DNA from: an uncultured Carboxylicivirga sp.
GTDB lineage: Bacteria > Bacteroidota > Bacteroidia > Bacteroidales > Marinilabiliaceae
Assembly (NCBI GenBank): GCA_947503525.1
Contig: CANNEA010000001.1
Coordinates: 1,302,001-1,366,000, forward strand
DNA length: 64,000 nucleotides
Direction: 5' to 3'
Shown: positions 1 to 8,866 of the stretch, piece by piece
Numbering within the stretch: the stretch's first letter is position 1
Layout of the letters: each line of letters begins with the position of its first letter
The notes under the pieces: generated by a model
What the model was told of the DNA's origin: nothing
What the model saw: only the letters and a program-made list of their open reading frames with translations
Database searches by the model: none
Made by a program: the position numbers and the translations under genes

Positions 1-1
1 A

Positions 2-1978
2 GAACCGGGTGTAGGTAAAACAGCGATTGCAGAAGGTTTGGCCCAACGTATTATTAACGGTGATGTTCCGGAAAATTTAAAGAGTAAAGAGATATACTCA
101 CTCGATATGGGCGCATTGATTGCCGGAGCTAAATATAAAGGCGAGTTTGAAGAGCGACTTAAAGGAGTTGTAAAAGAGGTGGAAAATGCAGAAGGTGAGA
201 TAATTCTATTCATCGATGAAATACATACTTTAGTTGGAGCAGGCAAAGGAGAAGGAGCCATGGACGCCGCCAACATATTGAAGCCTGCATTGGCAAGGGG
301 AGAACTTAGAGCAGTAGGCGCGACTACATTAAGTGAGTTTCAAAAATTCTTCGAGAAGGATAAAGCTTTGGAGAGACGTTTTCAAATGGTAATGGTCAAT
401 GAACCAGATGTGTTGAGTTCAATTTCTATTCTTCGAGGTATAAAAGAGAAGTATGAAACACACCATAAAGTACGCATAAAAGATGAAGCTATTATTGCTG
501 CAGTTGAATTATCAGATAGATACATCTCTGACCGATTTTTGCCTGATAAAGCCATTGATTTAATGGATGAGTCCGCAAGTCGTTTGCGAATTGAGATGAA
601 TTCAGTGCCGGAAGAAGTTGATGAAGTAGAGCGTAAGGTCAAACAATTGGAAATTGAGCGCGAAGCCATTAAACGCGAAAATGATAAGCAAAAATTAAGT
701 GAATTAAATCGGATTATTTCTGAGCTCAAGGAAGAACGCTCTAGTTTAAGAGCTTCCTGGGAAGCGGAAAAATCGCTGGTCGATAAAATTCAACAAAATA
801 AAAGTGATATTGAAAACTTCAAGTTTGAGGCCGATAAAGCAGAACGTGAAGGGCATTACGATCAGGTGGCAGAGCTGCGATATGGTAAAATAAAAGATGC
901 AGAAGCTTCAATTGATCAATTGAAGAAGGAGCTTGCTGAGCTTCAGTCTGATAATTTAATGATAAAGGAGGAGGTAGACTCTGAAGATATTGCTCATGTT
1001 GTAAGTCGTTGGACAGGTATACCTGTTTCAAAAATGGTGAAGTCAGAGAAGCAAAAGTTATTGCTGCTTGAAGATGAACTTCATAAAAGAGTAATAGGGC
1101 AGAATGAGGCTATAGAAGCTGTGGCTAATGCGGTGCGCAGGAGTAGGGCCGGATTACAGGATGCTAATCGTCCAATTGGATCGTTTATCTTTTTGGGTTC
1201 TACTGGTGTTGGAAAAACGGAGTTGGCTAAAGCTTTAGCCGAGTTTTTATTTGATGATGAAAATCAAATGACCCGCATTGACATGTCAGAGTATCAGGAG
1301 CGCCATTCTGTTTCGCGATTAATTGGAGCACCTCCGGGATACGTTGGCTATGATGAAGGGGGGCAATTGACAGAGGCCGTTCGAAGGAAACCCTATTCGG
1401 TGGTATTGCTTGATGAAATTGAAAAGGCGCATCCCGATGTATTTAATATTTTATTGCAGGTTCTGGACGATGGTCGCTTAACGGATAATAAAGGTAGAGT
1501 CGTGGACTTTAAGAATACTATTGTTGTGATGACTTCAAATACAGGTTCGCATCTGATTCAGCAAAAGTTGGATGGAGCAAATGAGCTATTGCAAGATGTG
1601 ATTGAAGATACAAAAAATGAAGTCTTTGATTTGCTAAAACAAACTATTCGACCTGAGTTTTTAAATCGAATTGATGAAGTGATCATGTTTACACCATTAT
1701 CGAAAACTGAAATTGGTGAAATTGTAGCATTACAATTTAATGCGCTGAGAAAGCGATTGCGCAGCATGGATGTAAAAATAGATATAACACCAGCTGCAAT
1801 TGATTGGATTGCTCAGGCTGGATTTGATCCGCTTTTTGGAGCACGACCAATTAAAAGAGCTTTGCAAAGGTATTTGGTAAATGATTTATCAAAGCAGTTA
1901 TTAGCCGATAAAATTAGCAAGGATGTTGACATATTGGTTGATGTTATGAATGAGAAGCTGGTTTTCTCGAATGCCTAA
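2..1978 (+). CDS. clpB: ATP-dependent disaggregase ClpB, 5'-truncated by the window edge
   Basis: ClpB is a hexameric AAA+ unfoldase that rescues aggregated proteins together with DnaK. The reading frame is open from base 2 and begins inside the first Walker A motif (EPGVGKT), so roughly the first 200 residues lie outside the window. Visible in order: Walker B of the first ATPase domain (LFIDEIHTL), the charged coiled-coil middle domain (about bases 600-960), the second Walker A (GSTGVGKT, near base 1200), the second Walker B ([11 protein letters not shown]) and the C-terminal D2-small domain ([12 protein letters not shown]). The two full ATPase modules and the long middle domain indicate ClpB rather than ClpA or ClpC. 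A strong terminator follows, so it is the last gene of its transcript. Confidence 0.96.
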   Translation, partial: EPGVGKTAIAEGLAQRIINGDVPENLKSKEIYSLDMGALIAGAKYKGEFEERLKGVVKEVENAEGEIILFIDEIHTLVGAGKGEGAMDAANILKPALARGELRAVGATTLSEFQKFFEKDKALERRFQMVMVNEPDVLSSISILRGIKEKYETHHKVRIKDEAIIAAVELSDRYISDRFLPDKAIDLMDESASRLRIEMNSVPEEVDEVERKVKQLEIEREAIKRENDKQKLSELNRIISELKEERSSLRASWEAEKSLVDKIQQNKSDIENFKFEADKAEREGHYDQVAELRYGKIKDAEASIDQLKKELAELQSDNLMIKEEVDSEDIAHVVSRWTGIPVSKMVKSEKQKLLLLEDELHKRVIGQNEAIEAVANAVRRSRAGLQDANRPIGSFIFLGSTGVGKTELAKALAEFLFDDENQMTRIDMSEYQERHSVSRLIGAPPGYVGYDEGGQLTEAVRRKPYSVVLLDEIEKAHPDVFNILLQVLDDGRLTDNKGRVVDFKNTIVVMTSNTGSHLIQQKLDGANELLQDVIEDTKNEVFDLLKQTIRPEFLNRIDEVIMFTPLSKTEIGEIVALQFNALRKRLRSMDVKIDITPAAIDWIAQAGFDPLFGARPIKRALQRYLVNDLSKQLLADKISKDVDILVDVMNEKLVFSNA

Positions 1979-2001
1979 AGGTTAGCTTATCTCAACATAT
2001 T

Positions 2002-2053
2002 AAAAGAAGGGTTCTTTATTACCGGGATGGAAATAGAGAACCCTTCTTTTATT
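2002..2053 (+). terminator. Intrinsic terminator after clpB
   Basis: A perfect 14-bp stem (2002-2015 paired with 2037-2050) has a 21-nt loop and ends in a T run. It lies 23 nt past the clpB stop codon. Confidence 0.85.
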
Positions 2054-2201
2054 TATGCAATTATTAAAGAATTAATAATGAGAAAAATCATAAAGCCTGC
2101 AATTGTCAGTAGGCGTGAGTTGTAGCTGCTAGTATGCTTGTTTGATTAAAAACCTGCTGTAAAATATATTTAGGCTTAATAGCTAATTAATTATTAACTT
2201 T

Positions 2202-2209
2202 TATATTTG
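2202..2209 (+). promoter_or_regulatory. Candidate -7 box of the citrate lyase operon
   Basis: TATATTTG matches the Bacteroidota -7 consensus TAnnTTTG and lies 26 nt before citD. I see no clear TTTG -33 element at 19-20 nt upstream, so this is a partial match. Confidence 0.45.
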
Positions 2210-2235
2210 ACGAAATATTTCTTTAATAGGAAGCT

Positions 2236-2526
2236 ATGAAACTTAAAATAAAGGCTCAGGCAGGCAGTTTTGAGTCGAGTGATGTGCTTATTATGGTAGA
2301 GCCATTGGCAGACGGATCAGGTCGAAGAGTAGAGTTGGAATCAATTGTAATGCAGCAATTTGGTGATGACCTTTTAGCTCAGATCAATAAGGATTTGGAT
2401 GTTTTTGAAATTAGTGATGTTCGGATCATCGTTAATGATAAGGGTGCTTTACCACCCACTATTTCCGCGCGTTTGGAAACGGCGCTTAAGCGATCGGCAG
2501 GTATTCAATCCGGAACTTTAAACTAG
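2236..2526 (+). CDS. citD: Citrate lyase acyl carrier protein (gamma subunit)
   Basis: This 96-residue protein is the acyl carrier subunit of citrate lyase. It carries the 2'-(5''-triphosphoribosyl)-3'-dephospho-CoA arm that shuttles acetyl and citryl groups between CitF and CitE. The motif AGSFESSD near the N-terminus contains Ser14, the position used for prosthetic-group attachment in characterised CitD proteins. Length is normal for the family. It is the first gene of a compact operon and citE begins 4 nt after its stop. Citramalate lyase uses a related carrier protein, so substrate identity rests on the whole gene set. Confidence 0.93.
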   Translation: MKLKIKAQAGSFESSDVLIMVEPLADGSGRRVELESIVMQQFGDDLLAQINKDLDVFEISDVRIIVNDKGALPPTISARLETALKRSAGIQSGTLN

Positions 2527-2530
2527 AAGC

Positions 2531-3424
2531 ATGGAGTCTAAAAAAAATACGTTTAAGCGTCGCACGATGCTTTATATACCAGGTAATAATCCGGCTATGC
2601 TTCAACAAGGAAGTGTTTATGGTGCCGATGGAGTATTATTGGATTTAGAAGATGCAGTTGCTTTAAACCAAAAGGATTCGGCACGTATCCTGGTTTCACA
2701 CATGCTGAAGTACATCTCCTATGAAGCTTGTGAAGTTACCGTTCGAGTTAATCATATCGATACACCTTTTGGCTTGGACGATTTGAAACAAATTGTGCCG
2801 CTTCAACCTGATGCTATCCGTTTGCCTAAAGTTGAAACACTGGATGAGATAAGCCGAATAATAAAGTTGGTTGAAGAGATTGAAGATGAGCATAATTTAC
2901 CACATGATAAAATGAATATTCATGTGATGATTGAGACAGCATTAGGGGTTCAGAATGTATATGATATTGCAAAGTATTCGCCACGAATTGATGCCATATC
3001 TATTGGTGGTCAGGATCTGGCTGCTGATATGCAACTGGTTAAAGCCAATGATGGTGTAGGTATTGATTATGCGCGAAAGCAGATTGTGATGGCTGCCAAG
3101 GCTTGTAAAATTGATGTGTTCGATACTGTTTATGTAGATGTTGAAAATGAAGAAGGTTTGCGTGAAGAAGCAGAGTACATTAAAAAATTAGGTTTTACGG
3201 GAAAGGCCATTATTAACCCACGTCAGATTGAGATTGTTAATGAGGTGTTTACACCAACTGAACAAGAGATTCGAAAAGCAGTTAAAATTGTAAAAGCCTT
3301 CGAACGGAATAAGAAAGAAGGCATCGGTGTTTTTGCAGTTGACGGTAAAATGGTAGATGCACCTGTTGTGCAGAGAGCTTTACGTGTTTTGGAAATGGCT
3401 GATATAGAGTTAGCCGATCTTTAA
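2531..3424 (+). CDS. citE: Citrate lyase beta subunit (citryl-ACP oxaloacetate-lyase)
   Basis: CitE cleaves citryl-ACP to acetyl-ACP and oxaloacetate. The 297-residue protein is a Mg-dependent TIM barrel of the HpcH/HpaI aldolase family. Visible motifs: YIPGNNPAML at the N-terminus, DGVLLDLEDAV with acidic barrel residues, VRVNHIDT, the metal-ligand Glu in IHVMIETALG and the metal-ligand Asp in SIGGQDLA. Length and motif order match full-length CitE rather than the shorter stand-alone CitE-like proteins. It is flanked at 4 nt by citD and 17 nt by citF, which supports the operon assignment. Confidence 0.94.
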   Translation: MESKKNTFKRRTMLYIPGNNPAMLQQGSVYGADGVLLDLEDAVALNQKDSARILVSHMLKYISYEACEVTVRVNHIDTPFGLDDLKQIVPLQPDAIRLPKVETLDEISRIIKLVEEIEDEHNLPHDKMNIHVMIETALGVQNVYDIAKYSPRIDAISIGGQDLAADMQLVKANDGVGIDYARKQIVMAAKACKIDVFDTVYVDVENEEGLREEAEYIKKLGFTGKAIINPRQIEIVNEVFTPTEQEIRKAVKIVKAFERNKKEGIGVFAVDGKMVDAPVVQRALRVLEMADIELADL

Positions 3425-3441
3425 TCTTTAAACAAAGAGTT

Positions 3442-4995
3442 GTGAAAAATATACTTCAGCGAGATATACCTCAGGAATTAGAAGGCATTGGTGTGTTGGA
3501 GCCCTTTGAAGGGGCCTTTACAAAGTTGAAAAAGGGGTGGATGGAAGAAGCCACTGTTCCACCTCCAAATAAAGCAAAATTACCTCATTCAAATAAAGTT
3601 TGTGATAATCTTAGAGAGGCCATTATTAAAACTCAACCTAAGAATGGAATGACCGTTTCGTTCCATCATCACCTTAGAGCAGGAGATAGCATATTGGTGG
3701 AGTCGATAAAAATTTTAGCTGATCTTGGAATAAAGGACATCACTTTAGCATCTAGTAGTCTGACTTCTGCTCATGTAGGCATATTGCCCTATTTAAAGGA
3801 CGGAACTATAACACAAATTTATTCAAGCGGTATCAGAGGGGAATTGGGAAAAGCTCTGGCCGAAGGTGTTTTGCCTAAACCATTTGTTATTCATTCGCAT
3901 GGAGGAAGAGTAAGGGCGGTACATACTGGTCGAATCAATATTGATTTGACTGTTTTGGCGGCTTCAGCATCAGATATTGAAGGAAATGCAACCGGATCGC
4001 ATGGCCCGTCGGCTTTTGGGTCAATGGGATATGCAGCAATTGATTCGTGGTATGCCAAACAGGTTATTGTGGTCAGCGATAATATAGTTGATTATCCTTG
4101 TGTGCCGCAGTCTGTCAGTCAAAATTACATTGATTATGTTGTTAAAGTGGATTCAATTGGCGATCCTTCTAAAATTGCCGGTGGAACAACCCGAATAACT
4201 AAAGCACCAATGGATCTGCAAATTGCACGTTTGGCAGCTCAGGTTATCGAGCATTCCGGAGAATTAAAAGACGGATTTAGTTTTCAGGTAGGCGCAGGAG
4301 GAGCTTCATTAGCTGTTGCCAAGTATATCCGTAAAACAATGAAGCGAAGAGAGATAAAGGGTAGTTTTATTCTTGGAGGTATAACTTCATATGGAGTAGA
4401 TATGCTAAATGAAGGATTATTCAGATCCATATTTGACGTACAGTCCTTTGATGCAGCAGTTAGTTCTTCATTAATAAATAATCCTTTTCATATTGAAATT
4501 CCGGCAGGATTGTATGCCAATCCATTTAACTGTGGTTGTATGACCAACAAACTGGATGTTGTCGTGCTAGGTGCTCTGGAAATTGATACTGATTTTAACG
4601 TTAATGTCATTACGGGTTCCGAAGGATATGTAAGAGGAGCTTCTGGTGGTCATAGTGATACTGCTTCGGGTGCTAACCTTACAGTAGCCGTTTGCCCGTC
4701 TTTTAGGGGAAGAATTCCAATTGTCAAAGAAAATGTTCATACTATAGTCACGCCGGGTGAAAGCATTGATGTGCTGGTAACTGAAAGGGGAATTTGTGTG
4801 AATCCAAAGCGTCCGGATTTGAAGGAGAATTTAGTTAAGAGTGGAATTATAGTTAAAGATATTAAAGATCTTGCCAAGGAAGTAGAGCAGATAACCGGCA
4901 AAGCAAAACCAATAGAAAATGAAGATCGGATAGTAGGAGTTGTTGAGTATCGTGATGGTACAATAATTGATGTGATTCGACAAGTGAAACAATAA
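3442..4995 (+). CDS. citF: Citrate lyase alpha subunit (citrate:acetyl-ACP transferase)
   Basis: CitF swaps the acetyl group on the carrier protein for citrate, forming citryl-ACP. The 517-residue length and the class I CoA-transferase-like sequence fit the family; recognisable blocks include TVSFHHHLRAGD, RVRAVHTGRINIDL and ITGSEGYVRGASGGH. The start is GTG at 3442; no ATG fits the expected N-terminus better. Its TAA stop shares one base with the next ATG (TAATG), so translation of citF and citXG is probably coupled. Confidence 0.94.
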   Translation: MKNILQRDIPQELEGIGVLEPFEGAFTKLKKGWMEEATVPPPNKAKLPHSNKVCDNLREAIIKTQPKNGMTVSFHHHLRAGDSILVESIKILADLGIKDITLASSSLTSAHVGILPYLKDGTITQIYSSGIRGELGKALAEGVLPKPFVIHSHGGRVRAVHTGRINIDLTVLAASASDIEGNATGSHGPSAFGSMGYAAIDSWYAKQVIVVSDNIVDYPCVPQSVSQNYIDYVVKVDSIGDPSKIAGGTTRITKAPMDLQIARLAAQVIEHSGELKDGFSFQVGAGGASLAVAKYIRKTMKRREIKGSFILGGITSYGVDMLNEGLFRSIFDVQSFDAAVSSSLINNPFHIEIPAGLYANPFNCGCMTNKLDVVVLGALEIDTDFNVNVITGSEGYVRGASGGHSDTASGANLTVAVCPSFRGRIPIVKENVHTIVTPGESIDVLVTERGICVNPKRPDLKENLVKSGIIVKDIKDLAKEVEQITGKAKPIENEDRIVGVVEYRDGTIIDVIRQVKQ

Positions 4996-6395
4996 TGCAA
5001 AATACCATAAAAACCAACCACATAGTTTCATCCTTGTTAAAAGCCCGCGAAGAGCGATGGCAAACCAAACTGGCACTGTCCAGGCACGGTTGGCATGTCG
5101 TGAGTTTACAACTCAATCTGGCAGGTTATCCTAAAACTAATGATGAGACAGAAAAATTTATGAAACTGATCGATGGTCAGTTTGTAAAGTTTATAACAGC
5201 CCATGCTCCTGCGAAATATAAAGGCGAAAAGAAAGCATTTATTGATCAGGCAGGCGAGTGTATCATATATTTAGTTCCTGAATTGGGAATAACGGCGAAG
5301 GCGCTTAAAGATTTAACCGAGATGTTCGAGGAGCGTCACGAGTTGGGACGTATTATCGATCTTGATGTTATGGACTCCAAAGGCAAGCCAATTAGTTCAG
5401 GCAAAGCCAAAGGTTGTTTCCTGTGTGATAATCCAGCTGAAGAATGCCGAAAAACTAGTACCCACACAATTGATCAGGTACGAAATAGCATGCTTGGTTC
5501 TATTAATGCCTATTTAATTGAAGTAGAAAAGCAGAAGCTAATTAATCGCGTAGCCAGTAATGCCGTTAAGGCTTTGTTATACGAGGTGTCTTTATCCCCC
5601 AAGCCGGGCTTGGTATGCAGAGCTTCTATGGGTGCCCATAGCGATATGGACTTTCTAACTTTTATTAATTCTGTATCAGCTTTATCTCCATTTTTTAAAG
5701 ATATAGGGCGACTTGCAGCAGACTTTAAAAGTAACAATGTGGCTTTGTGTTTTCCACGTATCCGTGAAATTGGCTTAGAGATGGAAGAGGCAATGAATAA
5801 AGCGACAGATGGGGTAAATACTCATAAAGGTGCCATCTTCCTAATGGCTTTAAGCGTTTTTTCGGCTATTCGGGTTATCTTGAAAAAGAAGTCGTTTAAG
5901 TCGAGCATGTTTTCTTCAATTGTTCAGCAGCTCACCAAAGGAATGATTCAGCGTGAACTATGCGATTTAAAAGAGGGATCAAAAATGAGTCATGGTGAAG
6001 CATGCTTTTTACAATATGGATTACAAGGTGCAGGAGCAAGGGGGGAGGCCGAACAAGGCTTTCCAAGCATCATGCATCATGCATTGCCATTTATGAAAGA
6101 AAACAATACTCAACTGGATAAGATTAGAGATATTGAAATGTTCGATCAGTTGGCACTGGTTCTACTTAAAATAATGTCGGTTAATAATGATACAAATGTA
6201 TTATTTCGGCATGGTAAAGATGTGTTAGAGGAATTAAAGTCACGATCGTTGGTAGCGATAGATGCTTTAAATAACAATGATATAACACCGTATTCAAAGT
6301 TGGTTGAGTGGTGTAATTCAAATAAAATTTCACCAGGGGGATCAGCTGATTTGCTTTCAGTATCCGTATTTATTCAATTTTGTCTGTACGATTAA
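4995..6395 (+). CDS. citXG: Fused CitX-CitG: citrate lyase holo-ACP synthase / triphosphoribosyl-dephospho-CoA synthase
   Basis: This 466-residue bifunctional protein makes and installs the CitD prosthetic group. Residues about 1-180 are CitX-like, with a Cys-rich segment GCFLCDNPAEEC; CitX transfers the triphosphoribosyl-dephospho-CoA arm to apo-CitD. Residues about 185-466 are CitG-like, with SLSPKPGLVCRASMGAHSDMD, GVNTHKGAIF and SHGEACFLQYG; CitG makes the precursor from ATP and dephospho-CoA. CitX-CitG fusions are known in some other citrate-lyase operons. The start codon overlaps the citF stop by one base. Confidence 0.9.
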   Translation: MQNTIKTNHIVSSLLKAREERWQTKLALSRHGWHVVSLQLNLAGYPKTNDETEKFMKLIDGQFVKFITAHAPAKYKGEKKAFIDQAGECIIYLVPELGITAKALKDLTEMFEERHELGRIIDLDVMDSKGKPISSGKAKGCFLCDNPAEECRKTSTHTIDQVRNSMLGSINAYLIEVEKQKLINRVASNAVKALLYEVSLSPKPGLVCRASMGAHSDMDFLTFINSVSALSPFFKDIGRLAADFKSNNVALCFPRIREIGLEMEEAMNKATDGVNTHKGAIFLMALSVFSAIRVILKKKSFKSSMFSSIVQQLTKGMIQRELCDLKEGSKMSHGEACFLQYGLQGAGARGEAEQGFPSIMHHALPFMKENNTQLDKIRDIEMFDQLALVLLKIMSVNNDTNVLFRHGKDVLEELKSRSLVAIDALNNNDITPYSKLVEWCNSNKISPGGSADLLSVSVFIQFCLYD

Positions 6396-6407
6396 AAGCT
6401 AGTTGTG

Positions 6408-7484
6408 ATGATTGAGAATTCGGAATTTAGAATAGAAGAGCCAGACTTAACCAGTAGATATGATACGGATTTAATCCGCCGTTTTTTATCACCATTGGGT
6501 TTTTATTTTGATGAGACTTCTGTTGAGTATTCGGTTATACTTTATACTTTAAATGATGATATAGTTGGTGTTGGATCGTGTCAGGGCAAAATTCTTAAGT
6601 ATGTTGCCGTATCGCCTCAGTATCGTGAATCCGGAGCTTTTGCACATATTGTCACGCATTTAACAGAGCATGTAATGATGAGGTATCAGCAGGCTTTCGT
6701 ATTTACCAGACCCGAAAATATCACCCGGTTTGATGCTTTGGGTTATCGTCATATAGCCAGTGCAGATCCATTAATGTCGGTTCTTGAATTTGGGTATACC
6801 GGAATAAGTGATTATCAAAATTATTTAAGATCAATAAAAAAAGAAAATATTAAGGGAAGTACTGCGGCAATTGTAATGAACTGCAATCCTTTTACTTTAG
6901 GGCACCAATATTTAATTGAAAAAGCCTCTGATGAAAATGAATTAGTTTATTTGTTTGTAGTGGAGGAAGAGCGATCTACATTTAAGTTCTCTGATAGATG
7001 GGAAATGATTGAAGCTGGTATTAGCCATTTGTCAAATGTAGTTTTGGTTAAGGGTAGTGCATACGTTGTTTCCTGTGCAACTTTTCCGAATTACTTCCTG
7101 AAAAATGAGCAGCCAGATACCATTACCCAAAAACAAGCTGAATTAGACATTAATATTTTTTGTCAATATATCGCCCCGGTATTGGGTATTCAAATCAGGT
7201 ATGTAGGTACTGAAAATTATTGTGCAACTACATCGTTTTATAATAAAGCGATGAAACTGCTACTGCCCGGCTATGGAATTATATTTAAGGAGATAGAGCG
7301 TAAGGAGAAAGTAATTGATTCGAGCAAAGAATTTATTAGCGCAAGTAAGGTAAGAGAAGCTATTGCAAATAGAGATTATAGTAGAATGCGGAAACTATTG
7401 CCCGAAACCACCATTAATTACCTGGAGTCGGCGAAACTTGCGGTGGCAGAAAAAGCGATCGAATTAAGTTTGTCAAGACATTGA
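6408..7484 (+). CDS. citC: [Citrate (pro-3S)-lyase] ligase
   Basis: CitC acetylates the thiol of the CitD prosthetic group, which activates citrate lyase. About 358 residues. An N-terminal GNAT-like fold (about 1-140) is followed by a nucleotidyltransferase domain with MNCNPFTLGHQYLIEKA, containing the T/HxGH-type motif, and ISASKVREAI near the C-terminus. Both domains are expected for the family. GTG at 6405 directly precedes ATG 6408; I chose the ATG. In the classical Klebsiella-type operon citC comes first, whereas here it comes last. The operon ends at the hairpin from 7493. Confidence 0.93.
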   Translation: MIENSEFRIEEPDLTSRYDTDLIRRFLSPLGFYFDETSVEYSVILYTLNDDIVGVGSCQGKILKYVAVSPQYRESGAFAHIVTHLTEHVMMRYQQAFVFTRPENITRFDALGYRHIASADPLMSVLEFGYTGISDYQNYLRSIKKENIKGSTAAIVMNCNPFTLGHQYLIEKASDENELVYLFVVEEERSTFKFSDRWEMIEAGISHLSNVVLVKGSAYVVSCATFPNYFLKNEQPDTITQKQAELDINIFCQYIAPVLGIQIRYVGTENYCATTSFYNKAMKLLLPGYGIIFKEIERKEKVIDSSKEFISASKVREAIANRDYSRMRKLLPETTINYLESAKLAVAEKAIELSLSRH

Positions 7485-7487
7485 CAT

Positions 7488-7512
7488 AAAAAAAACCGCC
7501 CTAAGGCGGTTT
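7488..7512 (-). terminator. Terminator between convergent citC and the STAS gene
   Basis: An 8-bp GC-rich stem (7493-7500 with 7505-7512) has a CTAA loop. Read on the reverse strand it is followed by a long T run (the A tract at 7488-7495), so it ends the STAS transcript. It may also serve citC, although the plus-strand T run is short. Confidence 0.75.
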
Positions 7513-7518
7513 CATATA

Positions 7519-7848
7519 TTATTTGCAATCTTCTTCGGTATTAAAAATGTCGAAGACTTTATCCAATTTCATTAATGTCAATAAACTCATCACTTCAGGC
7601 TGTACAGCACATAGTTTAAAAGCACCATTGTTTTGGCGAGTAGTTTTTAAGGCGCTTATTAATACTCCAATACCGGTACTATCGATAAACTGAATGTTGG
7701 ATAAGTTCACAACTAATTTAGTTCCTTTATCAGCTAACTGAGTTAATTCAGCCTTCACCTCTGGCGCAACAGTTGCATTTAGTCTATTCGTTTCTGATAA
7801 AGACGCAATTTTTAATCCATTTTGTTCTTTAACTTCAAGCATATTCAT
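7519..7848 (-). CDS. STAS-domain protein, anti-sigma-factor-antagonist type
   Basis: A 109-residue single STAS domain resembling SpoIIAA/RsbV. The segment FIDSTGIGVLISAL holds the conserved phosphorylatable serine (Ser57) of the DSTG motif. In characterised systems phosphorylation by a GHKL-family serine kinase and dephosphorylation by a PP2C phosphatase switch partner binding. Neither partner is encoded in this window. The gene starts 6 nt downstream of the Hpt-domain gene, so the two are almost certainly co-transcribed. The output target is unknown. Confidence 0.85.
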   Translation of the reverse strand: MNMLEVKEQNGLKIASLSETNRLNATVAPEVKAELTQLADKGTKLVVNLSNIQFIDSTGIGVLISALKTTRQNNGAFKLCAVQPEVMSLLTLMKLDKVFDIFNTEEDCK

Positions 7849-7854
7849 AGATTT

Positions 7855-8319
7855 TCAATTTTCTATCACGTGATTTAATTCCTTAACCGCTTCAATACAG
7901 GTTGCGTTAAAATTATCTATAAGTTGTTTAACAACTTCTTCACTTTTGTTTTCGGCAATCCACTTTTGTTTTTCCTCAGGATAGCTTTCCAGAGTTTTGC
8001 GAAGTGGTTCTAGTTCTTCTGGATTTTCTCCCGTACTTGAAATATCATCCAATCGCATTTGTTTGGTAATCAATTCCAGGTTTTTCAGATCCTTATTGCC
8101 TAGATCGTTCATGCCCATTGAAAGAACCGAGGATTTTGCTTTATGTGCAGCGGCCGCAATTTTTTTCCAATCTTTATCTTTAAAACCATCTTCGAAGTCG
8201 GTGGTGAATTCCGGAACCTGCTCAATAAATATGGTAATCAGTTCCTGAATAATTTCCTTGCTACCGTCCGTAATACTTTCGAGGTAAGCTAAATCAATGT
8301 GTTTATAAGAGTTGGGCAT
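7855..8319 (-). CDS. Hpt (histidine phosphotransfer) domain protein
   Basis: A 154-residue, mostly helical, acidic protein. IAAAAHKAKSSVLSMGM fits the Hpt phosphorylation site HxxKS, with His59 the likely phosphoacceptor. Stand-alone Hpt proteins relay phosphate between receiver domains. No hybrid kinase or response regulator is adjacent, but an STAS protein follows 6 nt downstream. The C-terminal 60 residues are helical and match nothing I recognise. Start is ATG at 8319. Confidence 0.75.
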   Translation of the reverse strand: MPNSYKHIDLAYLESITDGSKEIIQELITIFIEQVPEFTTDFEDGFKDKDWKKIAAAAHKAKSSVLSMGMNDLGNKDLKNLELITKQMRLDDISSTGENPEELEPLRKTLESYPEEKQKWIAENKSEEVVKQLIDNFNATCIEAVKELNHVIEN

Positions 8320-8680
8320 TTCTATTAATGTGTTTTGACACTTTTAAAATACAAAAATTTAAACAAAACTAACTTTTTTTATCGGAATTTACCCCTATTA
8401 AATGATTTAGCTTATTAATGAGCAAGTATTTTTATGTTTTTAAACATTGCTGTTGAAAACATGATTTATGGCAATAATTAATTAAAAAATACTCATGCTT
8501 TAATGAAATAGAGAATCTCAAATACGAACTGTTACATTATTTTTCATACGATTAAGAATCTTAATTACTGAAGTGTAATGTCCAGTAAATTAGTGCTTAG
8601 TGGCTGGTTTTGATTTAAAGCTGTAAAGATATATTCAATTCAGTTTATATTATTGTTTAAAGTTTTAATGCAATAACAAA

Positions 8681-8705
8681 AACATTTTCAGCTAAAATGT
8701 TTTTT
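8681..8705 (+). terminator. Terminator-like AT-rich hairpin with no gene upstream
   Basis: AACATTTT (8681-8688) pairs with AAAATGTT (8694-8701) around CAGCT, followed by T residues. The stem is AT-rich and weak. On the plus strand there is no ORF before it. Confidence 0.35.
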
Positions 8706-8756
8706 AGGTGGGAAGGAACACCGTAATTATCATTTTTTAGCAGGTGAATAATTATT

Positions 8757-8764
8757 TACATTTG
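8757..8764 (+). promoter_or_regulatory. Candidate -7 box for gcvT
   Basis: TACATTTG matches TAnnTTTG, about 100 nt upstream of the gcvT start. A T-rich stretch near 8733-8739 could be a weak -33 region. Confidence 0.4.
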
Positions 8765-8866
8765 TTCAAGAGTAGATTTTTGTAGAATGTTTTAAAGCCA
8801 ATAAAGCGCATAGTTCTTCAAATGATTTAACCATTTATTGATACAAATAATAAATACATATATACA

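Larger units (their letters stand above)
8320..8866. other. 547-bp gene-free region between hpt and gcvT
   Basis: AT-rich and without a credible ORF on either strand. It contains a small inverted repeat (ATTAAG..CTTAAT near 8548-8563), a terminator-like hairpin (8681-8705) and a -7-type box (8757-8764) for gcvT. I looked for a glycine riboswitch before gcvT and did not recognise one. The stretch from about 8340 to 8680 has no assigned role. Confidence 0.6.

Noticed and set aside
4737-5116. Reverse-strand ORFs over the citF/citXG junction
   Set aside because: They run antisense to two well-supported, overlapping genes and show no domain.
8720-8866. Possible glycine riboswitch upstream of gcvT
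   Set aside because: The region is AT-rich and the conserved GG-rich glycine aptamer core was not recognised; only a -7-like box is seen.
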